A stretch of DNA of 64,000 nucleotides, from positions 2,852,001 to 2,916,000 of the forward strand of contig CBDIDH010000002.1 of NCBI GenBank assembly GCA_965277595.1, read 5' to 3'. Under the pieces are notes generated by a model. The model saw nothing but the letters and a program-made list of their open reading frames with translations, was not told the DNA's origin and did no database searches. This DNA is from CBDIDH01 sp965277595. Lineage in GTDB: Bacteria > Planctomycetota > Planctomycetia > Isosphaerales > Isosphaeraceae. Positions 27,674 through 36,449 of the stretch are shown in pieces; positions within the stretch are counted from its first letter, which is position 1; the number at the start of each line of letters is the position of its first letter. A program made the position numbers and the translations under genes.

Positions 27674-29982
27674 GCGACGACCTCAGCGGCTTTTCGTTGA
27701 TCGACCTCTTTCGTTCCGAAGCCGAAGGGCAGACGGCCGTTCTTTCCAACGGCCTGCTCGCTCTCGAACAGGGAACGCCGAGCGCCTCGGCCACGATCGA
27801 GCCGATGATGCGCGCGGCGCATTCGATCAAGGGAGCCGCCCGGATCGTCGGCCTTGAACCGGCCGTCAAGGTCGCCCACGCGCTCGAAGAAACCTTCGTC
27901 GCCGTCCAGAGAGGACTCTGCGGCCTGCTCCCTCGCCACGTTGACACCCTGCTTCAAGGCGTTGACCTCCTCAGCCAGATCTCGCAGCTTGCCGAGGACC
28001 ATGTCGCTTCCTGGTCGATCGAGAACGAGTCAACCGTCGATCAGCTTGTCGCCGCAATTCTCGCCATCCCGACCGACCAGGAACCCGAAACTCCCGCCGC
28101 CGAGGTCATCGCTTCACCCCCGGAACCTTCGCCCCCGCCGCCCGCCGTTCAAACACCACCACCACCACCATCACCGCCGCCCCCCGAGGCAAGCCCGACG
28201 CCCGAGCCTCCCGCCGCCGAGCATGCCGATCGCGTCGTTCGGGTCACCGCCGAGAGTCTCACCCGGTTGATGAGCCTCGCCGGAGAATCGCTCGTCCAGT
28301 CGCGCCGGCTCCGCCCCTTCGTCGATTCGCTCCTGGCTCTCAAACTCCAGCACTCCGCGCTCTCGTCGACGCTTCAGAGCCTTCAGGATCGCCTCAACGC
28401 CGACACGGGCGGAGCCCACTCCGTTGGCCTGACGATCCTGGCTCGTGCCAAGGCCCAGTCGGGCACTTGCGGGCAGTTGCTCGTCACCAAGATGGAAGAG
28501 ATCGAGGACTTCGCGCGTCGCAGCGAGGATCTTTCCGGCCGGCTCCATCACGAAGTCCTGACGAGCCGGATGCGGCCTCTTTCCGATGGCGTTCGCGGGT
28601 TTGCCCGGTTGGTTCGCGACCTCTCGCGGACCCTGGAAAAGCAGGTCCAGTTCGTCGTCGTCGGTGAGAACACCGGGGTTGACCGCGACATCCTCGAAAA
28701 GCTCGAAGCCCCGCTCAATCACCTCATTCGCAACGCTCTTGACCACGCCATCGAGTCACCCGCCGAGCGTGAGGCGGCCGGTAAAGCCGCGTCGGGGACG
28801 ATTCGCCTCGAAGCCCGCCACCGCGCGGGAATGCTTCAGATCACGCTCAGCGACAACGGCCGCGGGATCGACCTCGATCGGCTCCGCCAGAAGGTGATTG
28901 ACCGCAAACTTGCCTCGGCCGCGATGGCCGACCAGTTCACCGAGGCCGAGTTGCTGGAATTCCTCTTTCTCCCCGGCTTCTCAACCAAGGACAAGGTTAC
29001 CGAAATCTCGGGACGCGGCGTCGGTCTCGACGTCGTGCAAAGCATGGTCCGCGCCGTCGGCGGCGTGGTACGCGTCAGCTCGCAGGTCGGCCAGGGAACG
29101 CGGTTCACGCTTCAGTTGCCGATCACCATGTCGGTCATCCGCGCTCTTCTCGCCCGGATCTCCGGCGAACCCTATGCCTTTCCGCTCAATCGGATCGATC
29201 GCATTCTGGAACTTCCCAAGTCCGAGATCCGCATTCTCGAAGGACGTCAGCACTTCTTGATGGACGACCAGCCTGTCGCCCTGATCGAGGCCAGCCAGGT
29301 TCTCGGCCTTGAGCCGGCCGAGGCGGCCGGCGAAACCTTTCCGGTCGTCGTCGCGAGCGATCGAAGTCATCGGTTTGGAGTTGTGGTTGATGACTTTCTC
29401 GGCGAGCGCGACCTTGAGGTCAGGCCGCTTGACTCGCGGCTCGGCAAGGTGCCCAACGTCAACAGCGCCTCGGTTCTTGAAGACGGCTGGCCCGTCTTGA
29501 TTTTTGACGTGGAAGACCTGGTTCGTTCGGTCGATAACCTGCTCAGTGGTCGTCGCCTTCGCAAGCTCTCGGGAACCGTCGACCATCGCCCCGACGGCCG
29601 CGTTCGCCGCCGGGTGCTCGTTGTGGACGACTCGATCACCGTCCGCGAGCTGGAGCGTCAGTTGCTCGAAAGTGTCGGCTATCAGGTCGAGGTCGCCGTC
29701 GACGGCCTTGACGGCTGGAACGCCGTTCGAACCCAGGAATATCACCTGGTCATCAGCGATGTCGACATGCCTCGGATGGACGGAATTCAGCTTGTGAGCG
29801 CGATCAAGCAAGATCCTCGGCTTCGATCGATTCCCGTGGTGATCGTCTCGTACAAGGACCGCGAGGAAGATCGAATGCGCGGACTCGACGCCGGGGCGAA
29901 CGCCTATCTAACCAAGAGCAGCTTTCACGATCGAACCTTTCTTCAGACGGTCGTTGACCTGATCGGCGAGGCCGCGCCATGA
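27670..29982 (+). CDS. Hybrid CheA kinase with C-terminal receiver, WspE-like
   Basis: A 770-residue histidine kinase. The Hpt domain has the phosphorylatable His51 in RAAHSIKGAARIVG. A Pro-rich linker (about 138-180) leads to the dimerisation domain, the ATPase (HLIRNALDHAIESP, DNGRGIDLDRL, GRGVGLDVVQSM), a CheW-like regulatory domain (YAFPLNRIDRILEL), and a receiver (VLVVDDSITVRELE) with phospho-acceptor Asp697 in VISDVDMPRMDG. The CheA-REC fusion is the WspE arrangement. It should phosphorylate the CheB (WspF-like) and the output regulator encoded next. Confidence 0.95.
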   Translation: MSDDLSGFSLIDLFRSEAEGQTAVLSNGLLALEQGTPSASATIEPMMRAAHSIKGAARIVGLEPAVKVAHALEETFVAVQRGLCGLLPRHVDTLLQGVDLLSQISQLAEDHVASWSIENESTVDQLVAAILAIPTDQEPETPAAEVIASPPEPSPPPPAVQTPPPPPSPPPPEASPTPEPPAAEHADRVVRVTAESLTRLMSLAGESLVQSRRLRPFVDSLLALKLQHSALSSTLQSLQDRLNADTGGAHSVGLTILARAKAQSGTCGQLLVTKMEEIEDFARRSEDLSGRLHHEVLTSRMRPLSDGVRGFARLVRDLSRTLEKQVQFVVVGENTGVDRDILEKLEAPLNHLIRNALDHAIESPAEREAAGKAASGTIRLEARHRAGMLQITLSDNGRGIDLDRLRQKVIDRKLASAAMADQFTEAELLEFLFLPGFSTKDKVTEISGRGVGLDVVQSMVRAVGGVVRVSSQVGQGTRFTLQLPITMSVIRALLARISGEPYAFPLNRIDRILELPKSEIRILEGRQHFLMDDQPVALIEASQVLGLEPAEAAGETFPVVVASDRSHRFGVVVDDFLGERDLEVRPLDSRLGKVPNVNSASVLEDGWPVLIFDVEDLVRSVDNLLSGRRLRKLSGTVDHRPDGRVRRRVLVVDDSITVRELERQLLESVGYQVEVAVDGLDGWNAVRTQEYHLVISDVDMPRMDGIQLVSAIKQDPRLRSIPVVIVSYKDREEDRMRGLDAGANAYLTKSSFHDRTFLQTVVDLIGEAAP

Positions 29983-31022
29983 GGATCGGGATCGTCAACG
30001 ACATGGCCCTGGCGCGTGAGGCCCTGCGTCGGGTGGTCGAGTCAAGCCCCAACCATCAGGTCGCCTGGCTCGCGAACGACGGCGCCGAGGCGATCGCCCA
30101 GACGAATCGGCAGACGCCCGACCTGATCCTGATGGATCTGATCATGCCCGGGATCGACGGCGCCGAGGCGACTCGCCGGATCATGGCCGAGTCGCCTTGC
30201 CCGATCCTCGTCGTCACCGCGACCGTCAGCGGCAACTTCGGTCGCGTTTATGAAGCGATGGGCCACGGCGCTCTTGACGCCGTGGACACGCCGACGCTCG
30301 GCCCTCGCGGCGACGTCCAGGGCGCCGAGGCTCTTCTCGCCAAGATCGCCACGATTGGCAAACTCACCGGCAAGGTTGGACTCACCCTCCCCGCCCCTTC
30401 GCCGACGATTCCGCACAGGTCAACCTTTCAGGCCCCGCCGATCGTCGCCATCGGCGCCTCGACGGGAGGCCCGAACGCCCTGGCCGAGGTTATCTCCGCC
30501 TTTCCGAAGAACTGGGAAGCCCCCGTCGCTTTGATCCAGCACGTTGACGCCAGCTTTGCCCCGGGCCTCGCGCAGTGGCTCACCGAACGCACTGGCCGCC
30601 AGGTAGGCGTCGCCGAGCCTGGATCAAAGTTTGAACCTGGTCGAATTCTGCTTGCCGCGACAAATGATCACCTGGTTCTTGATCATGGCTCCCGGGTGAA
30701 TTATGTGGGCGAGCCGCTCGATTATTTTTATCGACCCTCGGTCGACGTCTTCTTCGCGAGCCTTCAGGCGCGCTGGCCGGGGCCAGGAGTCGCCGTCGTT
30801 CTGACCGGGATGGGCCGCGATGGCGCCAATGGATTGCTCGGCTTGCGTCGGGCAGGATGGAAGACGATCGCGCAGGACGCCGCGTCGAGCGTCGTCTGGG
30901 GCATGCCGCGCGCCGCGGCGGAAGTTGGCGGGGCGATGGACGTCCTGGAACTGACCCGGATCGGCCCGGCGATCGTCGCGGCCGTCAATCGGCTTTTGCG
31001 GAAGGGCGAGGAGGGCTCATGA
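29979..31022 (+). CDS. CheB methylesterase response regulator, WspF-like
   Basis: A 347-residue protein with an N-terminal receiver (phospho-acceptor Asp53 in LILMDLIMPGID) and a C-terminal methylesterase. The catalytic Ser is in AIGASTGGPN, His in LIQHVDASFAPG, and Asp in LTGMGRDGANG. It would demethylate or deamidate the receptor for adaptation. The acidic receiver pocket reads ND rather than DD, a small variation. It overlaps the kinase gene by 4 nt and the output regulator gene by 4 nt, and corresponds to WspF. Confidence 0.94.
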   Translation: MRIGIVNDMALAREALRRVVESSPNHQVAWLANDGAEAIAQTNRQTPDLILMDLIMPGIDGAEATRRIMAESPCPILVVTATVSGNFGRVYEAMGHGALDAVDTPTLGPRGDVQGAEALLAKIATIGKLTGKVGLTLPAPSPTIPHRSTFQAPPIVAIGASTGGPNALAEVISAFPKNWEAPVALIQHVDASFAPGLAQWLTERTGRQVGVAEPGSKFEPGRILLAATNDHLVLDHGSRVNYVGEPLDYFYRPSVDVFFASLQARWPGPGVAVVLTGMGRDGANGLLGLRRAGWKTIAQDAASSVVWGMPRAAAEVGGAMDVLELTRIGPAIVAAVNRLLRKGEEGS

Positions 31023-32218
31023 GCGACGGGGTCGACCCTGTTTTGACCGACCACAAGGTAACCGTCCTTCTGGTGGACGATCAGCCGATCATCGGCGAGG
31101 CCGTGCGACGGATGCTCGCCGGTGAATCCGACATTGCTTTTCATTACTGCAAGGATGCCGGACGCGCCGTCGAGGAAGCCGCGAAGGTCGCGCCCACGGT
31201 CATCCTTCAAGACCTCGTCATGCCCGACATTGACGGCCTGACCCTGGTCAAGACCTTTCGCGAGAATCCCGCCACGCGCGAGACGCCGATGATCGTTCTG
31301 TCTTCCAAGGAAGACCCCAAGGTCAAGGCCGATGCCTTCGCCCTCGGTGCCAACGACTACGTCGTCAAACTCCCCGATCGCCTCGAACTCCTCGCGCGGA
31401 TTCGGTATCACTCCAAGGGCTACATCGCCCTGCTTCAACGAAACGAAGCCTACGCGGCGCTTCTGGCCAGTCAGAAAGTCATGGCCAGCGACCTCGCCCA
31501 GGCCGCGAAGTATGTTCAATCACTCTTGCCCGAACCGATCAGGTCCGGCCCTGTGCGAACGGACTGGCGGTTCGTCCCGTCCGCCTCGCTTGGCGGCGAC
31601 ACCTTCGGCTATGACTGGATCGACGACGACCACTTCGCCTTTTTTCTTCTCGATGTGAGCGGCCACGGAGTCGGCCCGGCCTTGCTCTCGGTCTCGGCCT
31701 TCAACGCCTTGCGGTCGCAGTCTCTGCCGCAGACCGATTTTCTTGAACCCAGCCAGATCCTCGTCGCCCTCAACCGCGCCTTCCAGATGGACCAGCAAAA
31801 CGGCCTTTATTTCACGATCTGGTACGGGATCTATCAAAAGTCGACGCGGACGATCCACTACGGCGGCGGCGGCCACCCGCCCGCCATTCTCATCACCGGC
31901 CCGACCGAGGCCGAGGCGAAGGTCTACCCGCTCGAAGCTCAGGGCGCGATGGTCGGCGCCATTCCCGACCTCGAATACTCGTCATCCACGGTTCAGGTCG
32001 AGGCTTTTGGCAAGCTCTTTCTCTTCAGCGACGGCGCCTACGAGATCGAACGCGCCGACGGCACGATGTGGCCCTGGAGCGACTTCCTTGAGTTCATGAG
32101 TCGCCCGACAGGTCCAGGCGCCTCGGTCATGGAACCGCTCATGACCCATGCCCGCGCGATCAGCGGCAGGCCCGATTTCGCCGACGATTTCTCATTCGTC
32201 GAGTTCCGGTTCGATTGA
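31019..32218 (+). CDS. Response regulator with PP2C/SpoIIE phosphatase output in the WspR position
   Basis: A 399-residue fused receiver-phosphatase. The receiver has the acidic pair Asp20-Asp21 (VTVLLVDDQPIIGEAVRR) and phospho-acceptor Asp65 (TVILQDLVMPDIDGLTL). It and the following helix (ARIRYHSKGYIALLQRNEAY) closely resemble WspR of Pseudomonas. The output is not GGDEF but PP2C/SpoIIE: SLGGDTFGYDWIDDDHF, FFLLDVSGHGVGPALLS, YGGGGHPPAI, LFLFSDGAYEIE and FADDFSFVEF supply the expected metal-binding Asp residues. It likely dephosphorylates a serine on an anti-anti-sigma-type protein. ATG 31019 overlaps the CheB stop and follows GAGGAGGG. Confidence 0.93.
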   Translation: MSDGVDPVLTDHKVTVLLVDDQPIIGEAVRRMLAGESDIAFHYCKDAGRAVEEAAKVAPTVILQDLVMPDIDGLTLVKTFRENPATRETPMIVLSSKEDPKVKADAFALGANDYVVKLPDRLELLARIRYHSKGYIALLQRNEAYAALLASQKVMASDLAQAAKYVQSLLPEPIRSGPVRTDWRFVPSASLGGDTFGYDWIDDDHFAFFLLDVSGHGVGPALLSVSAFNALRSQSLPQTDFLEPSQILVALNRAFQMDQQNGLYFTIWYGIYQKSTRTIHYGGGGHPPAILITGPTEAEAKVYPLEAQGAMVGAIPDLEYSSSTVQVEAFGKLFLFSDGAYEIERADGTMWPWSDFLEFMSRPTGPGASVMEPLMTHARAISGRPDFADDFSFVEFRFD

Positions 32219-32225
32219 GAATCGA

Positions 32226-32252
32226 GGCGGCTTTCTATCGTCGAAAGCCGCC
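32226..32252. terminator. Bidirectional hairpin terminator after Wsp-like operon
   Basis: Perfect 9-bp inverted repeat GGCGGCTTT / AAAGCCGCC with a 9-nt loop, 8 bp after the operon's stop codon and just before the stop of the convergent membrane-protein gene. It can serve both strands. Confidence 0.65.
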
Positions 32253-32266
32253 ACTCTCGATCACGA

Positions 32267-32647
32267 TCAGGGATTCGCGGGAGCGGGAACAGGGGCGGGC
32301 GCGGGCGCCGGAACCACCGGGGCCACGGGCTGGACCTTGTTCTGTTGCAGAAGCTGTTCCTGCTGAATCCGAAACGCTTCCATTTGTTGAGGGTACGTGG
32401 CGATCCCCAGACCGAGGTTGGCAAGGAAGCAGACCGTCCAGACGATCATGATGTTCTGAATCCGCCATTCGCCCGCCTTCATCCATCCGTAGATGAACGC
32501 GAAGGGATAGCCAAGCAGGCATAGGAACAGGCCCAGGGTGCTGAATAGCCCAGGCCCCGTCTTCCCGTGCTGGAACATCTTCACGACCACCATGATATAA
32601 CAGACGAGACTGGCAAGAGAGACGAGGAGGTATAAGGCTGTTAACAT
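32267..32647 (-). CDS. Small membrane protein
   Basis: A 126-residue protein with three hydrophobic segments (LTALYLLVSLASLVCYIMVV, LFSTLGLFLCLLGYPFAFIYG, IMIVWTVCFLANLGLGIAT) and a C-terminal Gln/Pro/Ala-rich tail (PAPAPAPVPAPANP). ATG 32647 has GAGAG upstream. It is convergent with the Wsp-like operon. The function is unknown; the tail suggests a cytoplasmic or periplasmic linker. Confidence 0.7.
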   Translation of the reverse strand: MLTALYLLVSLASLVCYIMVVVKMFQHGKTGPGLFSTLGLFLCLLGYPFAFIYGWMKAGEWRIQNIMIVWTVCFLANLGLGIATYPQQMEAFRIQQEQLLQQNKVQPVAPVVPAPAPAPVPAPANP

Positions 32648-32927
32648 GACATCTCTCGATCGCAAAATGGGGGATCGGGTGGGACAACAAACGTTCGAAC
32701 GCCGCGATCGTAGCCGCTCGCGGTCGCCGGAACAAGTCATGACCCCGCCGACGCGACCGCCTCGATCGAGTCTCCTTGATAAAATCGTTCCGATCCATCT
32801 AAACCGCAATGGGTTCGTGCCCTCGATTGGTTGAGGCGTTGGGAAGACGCGTGTCGAGTCGCGGGGTCGTTTCGTTATGCTGATTGAGGATTGATGGCCG
32901 ATTCGCTCGACTCGCGGAGACACCACG

Positions 32928-34778
32928 TTGCGAACTCTCCTGATCCTGATCAGCCTGAGCCAGACCACCGCTCCCCATTCGGCTCCTCCCAATACCGACT
33001 CCGCCCCGGCAATTCAGGCCCTGATTGACCGGGCACAGGCGGTAACGACTCTCAGCGGCAGCCTGACCGTTCATGTTCCGCAGGCGACGAAACCCTATCA
33101 GGTCGGCTCGCCGGTCTATCTCGACGGTCGGAACGTCGAACTCCGAGGCGATGGTCCGGGGACGATCATCACAGGCGGGGCCAACAACTACGCGGGGCCT
33201 CCGCTCGTGGTCGGGGTCTCGCGTCTTGAGCGTTGCGGGGTGGAACCTTCCCGGTATCGAGTCCCTTCGATTCTCGACCCGGGCCGACGCGCCCTCTCGA
33301 CCCGCGGCGAGGCGGTTCTGTCGATCACGGCGCATCCGCTCCAGTTTGGCGGCGGGTCGCCGCTCGACTACTGGACCGGCCCGGCGTATACCTGGGAATT
33401 CGTGATCGGCCCCGGCCGGGGAGTGCGCTGGGAGCCCAACGCCTGGTTGTTCGGGTTCACCAATGGCAACGGCCAGGTGAACCCCTGGCACGTTCTCGCG
33501 GGCGAGGACGGCGTTTCCAGCCTTCGATTCTTCTTTCGAACCGCCGATCAGGCCGACGAGGCCGCGTACCACACCGCCAGTTTTCCGACTCCCGGTCCCT
33601 GGCCGCACCGGATCACGATCCAGCAAGACTATCTCAAGGCCACGTTACACGCCTGGGTCGATGGTGCCGCGCAGCCGGTCACCCTCAGCAGCACAGACCG
33701 GTCCCGTTGGGTTCCCGGTGCGCGTCTGGCGCGGCACGACGGCATGATTCCGTTTCTCTTTGGCGGCAATCAGCCCTCGCCCGCGCCGCTGGACGTGCAC
33801 GGCTTCATCGTCTCGTCGGGCCTGGTCTTTGATCCTTCAAAACGAACCGAAGTCCGCGCCGATCATAAAGGACCCTCGGCGAACCGCTACTGGGAGACCT
33901 CGCCCGACTCCGCGGTCAAGACGATTGCCTGGCTGCCGCTGAACGACGCGCCGGCGACGCACGTCAAGGTTTCCAGTCCCGGACCCGATGGCGTCGGCTT
34001 CTGGATTCCGAAGAAAGGCGCTCCGGTTTCCAGCAACCTTGGCATCCGAGATATCACGATTGACACCAAGCTTCAGCAATCGATCGCGATCGGCTATTGC
34101 TTTGGTGTGACCCTCGTTGATATCCACGCGGGGGGATCGGGACTTCAGGCGATCGGCTCGATCCCTGTCGGTTGTACCTATCCGGTGACGCTGGAACGTT
34201 GTTACCTGGCCGGATACGACTGCGCGTATTCAGGCTGGCAGCAGATTGTTCACGGACACAATACCTTTGTCGGCATGAGCGGACGCGACGGCCTTCGTTG
34301 CGCGGGAGGCGTCTTTGACTGGGACAGAACCACCTTCACCTTCAGCACGCCGACCACCGATTGCTTTATCCGCAAGACGTCCGACCCTTATGGCGGCGCG
34401 CTCACAATCCGTAACATGCTCGTCGACAACGAGACCGGCGGCCCTCGGGTGGCGATCATCGAGGTGGACCATTCCGCCAACTGCCCGAATCAGGTGTTGA
34501 TCGACGAGGTGGGCATCTCCACCTTGAATCAAGGGGCGTTTGTCCGACTGATCGGTCGGCGCACCAAGGCGTTTGGAGATACGTTCACTCCCGCCAAGGT
34601 TAACGTCCTCAACATCTCCTGCTTCGCCGCGAGCACGCGGCCCGCCGTTCAGGTCGACGGGACGATCGGAAGCTGGTACGGCGTGGCGGATTGCTCGGGC
34701 AACCAGGTCGGCGGCGTTACCGGTCACGCGGAAAATATCAAGGTCATTCCGCCCGTGACGCTGGTCCCCCCCCGTTAA
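32928..34778 (+). CDS. Secreted right-handed beta-helix protein
   Basis: A 616-residue protein starting at TTG 32928 with GGAG upstream. The N-terminus (LLILISLSQTTA) is a short signal-like segment. The first part (IQALIDRAQAVTTLSGSLTV, YLDGRNVELRGDGPGTIITG) is a pectate-lyase-like opening. The central ~170 residues resemble a jelly-roll insertion, and the C-terminal portion (SNLGIRDITIDTKLQQSIAI, VTLERCYLAGYDCAYSG, LTIRNMLVDNETGG) has beta-helix coils. The likely role is carbohydrate binding or cleavage outside the cell. I see no catalytic signature that fixes an enzyme family. Confidence 0.75.
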   Translation: MRTLLILISLSQTTAPHSAPPNTDSAPAIQALIDRAQAVTTLSGSLTVHVPQATKPYQVGSPVYLDGRNVELRGDGPGTIITGGANNYAGPPLVVGVSRLERCGVEPSRYRVPSILDPGRRALSTRGEAVLSITAHPLQFGGGSPLDYWTGPAYTWEFVIGPGRGVRWEPNAWLFGFTNGNGQVNPWHVLAGEDGVSSLRFFFRTADQADEAAYHTASFPTPGPWPHRITIQQDYLKATLHAWVDGAAQPVTLSSTDRSRWVPGARLARHDGMIPFLFGGNQPSPAPLDVHGFIVSSGLVFDPSKRTEVRADHKGPSANRYWETSPDSAVKTIAWLPLNDAPATHVKVSSPGPDGVGFWIPKKGAPVSSNLGIRDITIDTKLQQSIAIGYCFGVTLVDIHAGGSGLQAIGSIPVGCTYPVTLERCYLAGYDCAYSGWQQIVHGHNTFVGMSGRDGLRCAGGVFDWDRTTFTFSTPTTDCFIRKTSDPYGGALTIRNMLVDNETGGPRVAIIEVDHSANCPNQVLIDEVGISTLNQGAFVRLIGRRTKAFGDTFTPAKVNVLNISCFAASTRPAVQVDGTIGSWYGVADCSGNQVGGVTGHAENIKVIPPVTLVPPR

Positions 34779-34784
34779 CGCGGA

Positions 34785-34846
34785 AAACGCCCGGGAACCG
34801 CATCAAATGGCGTCATGCCCTATCTAGATGCGGCCCCGGGCGTTTC
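34785..34846 (+). terminator. Long-stem terminator after beta-helix gene
   Basis: AACGCCCGGG-aa-CCGCATC pairs with GATGCGG-cc-CCGGGCGTT across a 22-nt loop, starting a few bases past the stop at 34778, and ends in TTTCT. A strong intrinsic terminator for the plus strand. Confidence 0.7.
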
Positions 34847-35026
34847 TGGGGGAGAGAGATCTGGAATTTTTACTTATCGCGGCTTATCAAACCTGGAGAG
34901 TTACTTAGTTTTTAAGTTATGGTCGCATCAGGACGCGACTCTGTTGCGTCCGTCTCATTTGCCCAGGCAGCCGTGGCAGGGCTGCTCAGGAGATTGCCAT
35001 CAGTCGCCTTGTCGAGGAACGTGTCG

Positions 35027-35034
35027 ATCCCGAC
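35027..35034. repeat. Left target-site duplication (ATCCCGAC)
   Basis: Eight-base direct repeat abutting the left end of the ISKra4-family element; identical to 36442-36449. Confidence 0.93.
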
Positions 35035-36441
35035 GGGTTTGATCGAGGAATGATGTAGACGCAATCCCCGTACTTGCGATAACTTCCAGCCTTCACCCGA
35101 GGGACTGGAACTATGGACGCCACGATCATCGCCCGCACCCCGACCTCGTTCACCCTCCAGGTCGAGGTCCCCTACAATGACTCCATGCTCGACTTCGAGG
35201 AGGCGCTCCAACACCGACTCAACGAAGCCGGGGTGGTCGCCACCGTCGAGGGGCTGAAGCAGTTCGACACTGACGGCTTGCCCATCACCGTCGGCCCGGT
35301 CAAGTTCACCACCAAAGGCCAGGTCGAGAAGGATTACCAAACCCCCTACGGCGTCGCCAACGTCGCACGCCACGTCTACCAGAGCCCCGAGGGCGGCCCG
35401 ACCTACTGCCCGCTCGACCGGGACGCCCGGATCGTCGTCACGTCCACACCCCGGTTCGCCAAGGTCCTTTCGCACAAGTACGCCGAGTTCAGCTCACCTC
35501 GTGCCCAGGTCGACCTCCGAGAGAACCACGGCCGGGCGATCTCCCGCTGCCTGATCCAGGACGTGGCTGATGCGGTGGCGGCGGCGGCATTGGCCAAGGA
35601 GGAGGACTGGAGCTATGCCCTGCCGAAGTTCGATGAGCCCCCCGTCACGGTGGCGGTCAGCCTGGACGGGACCTGCCTGTTGATGGGCGAGAGCGGGTGG
35701 CGGGAGACGATGGTCGGCACGCTGAGCTTCCATGACCGGGAAGGCGAGCGGCAGCACACGGTCTACCTGGCGGCGACGCCCGAGTATGGCAAGGCGAAGT
35801 TCCTGGGGCGGTTGGAGGCGGAGATCGGCCATGCGAAGGCGAAGTGCCCTGAGGCCCACTACGTGGGGATCGCCGACGGGGCGAAAGGGAACTGGGACTT
35901 CCTGGGGCGGCACACCGACGTGCAGGTGACCGACTTCTGGCATGCCGCTGAGTACCTGGGAAAGGCGGCGGTGGTGTTGTACCGGGGCCAGCCCCAGACC
36001 CGCAAGGCGTGGCTCGACGATGCCTGTCACCGGTTGAAACACGAACCGGGCGGGGCCGAGTGGGTGCTGAAGCGGTTGCGGTCGTTGGCCCGGGAACGCC
36101 CCTGGGCCAAGGATGACGAGGATGTCCAGAAAGCGATCACCTACTTCGCCAACCAGTCGGGAGCGGGCCGTATGGACTACCCCAGCCGGGTGGAGGCAAA
36201 CGAGCCGATCGGCAGCGGAGTGACGGAGGCGGCGTGTAAGGTGATCGTCAAGCAGCGGCTCTGCGGGTCGGGGATGAAGTGGACGGAGGAGGGGGCGGCG
36301 GTGGTGCTGAGCCTGCGGGCGCTGAGCTACACACCGGAGCGGTGGAGTCAATTCTGGTCGAAGGTCGATCGCTGGGGGTTCCCGGTCGCCGCCTGAGTGA
36401 CGACGCCCGGCTTGGGCTTACATCAATCTTCGATCAAACCC
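35035..36441 (+). mobile_element. ISKra4-family insertion sequence
   Basis: A complete 1407-bp element with one transposase gene. The ends begin GGGTTTGATCGA and finish TCGATCAAACCC; with two mismatches the inverted repeat extends to GGGTTTGATCGAGGAATGATGTA. It is flanked by an exact 8-bp direct repeat, ATCCCGAC, at 35027-35034 and 36442-36449, which is the target-site duplication. Intact ends, gene and duplication indicate a fairly recent insertion into an already degrading gene. Confidence 0.95.
35113..36396 (+). CDS. ISKra4-family transposase
   Basis: A 427-residue DDE-type transposase. Family features include VSLDGTCLLM, VGIADGAKGNWDFL, VTDFWHAAEYLGKAA, EANEPIGSGVTEAACKVIVK and KQRLCGSGMKW, and the ending WSKVDRWGFPV typical of ISKra4 proteins. 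The conserved acidic residues in the DGT, DGAKGNW and EAACK blocks fit the catalytic set. It appears full-length with no frameshift, so it may still be active. The start follows GAGGGACTGGAACT. Confidence 0.95.
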   Translation: MDATIIARTPTSFTLQVEVPYNDSMLDFEEALQHRLNEAGVVATVEGLKQFDTDGLPITVGPVKFTTKGQVEKDYQTPYGVANVARHVYQSPEGGPTYCPLDRDARIVVTSTPRFAKVLSHKYAEFSSPRAQVDLRENHGRAISRCLIQDVADAVAAAALAKEEDWSYALPKFDEPPVTVAVSLDGTCLLMGESGWRETMVGTLSFHDREGERQHTVYLAATPEYGKAKFLGRLEAEIGHAKAKCPEAHYVGIADGAKGNWDFLGRHTDVQVTDFWHAAEYLGKAAVVLYRGQPQTRKAWLDDACHRLKHEPGGAEWVLKRLRSLARERPWAKDDEDVQKAITYFANQSGAGRMDYPSRVEANEPIGSGVTEAACKVIVKQRLCGSGMKWTEEGAAVVLSLRALSYTPERWSQFWSKVDRWGFPVAA

Positions 36442-36449
36442 ATCCCGAC
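36442..36449. repeat. Right target-site duplication (ATCCCGAC)
   Basis: Eight-base direct repeat abutting the right end of the element; identical to 35027-35034. Confidence 0.93.
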
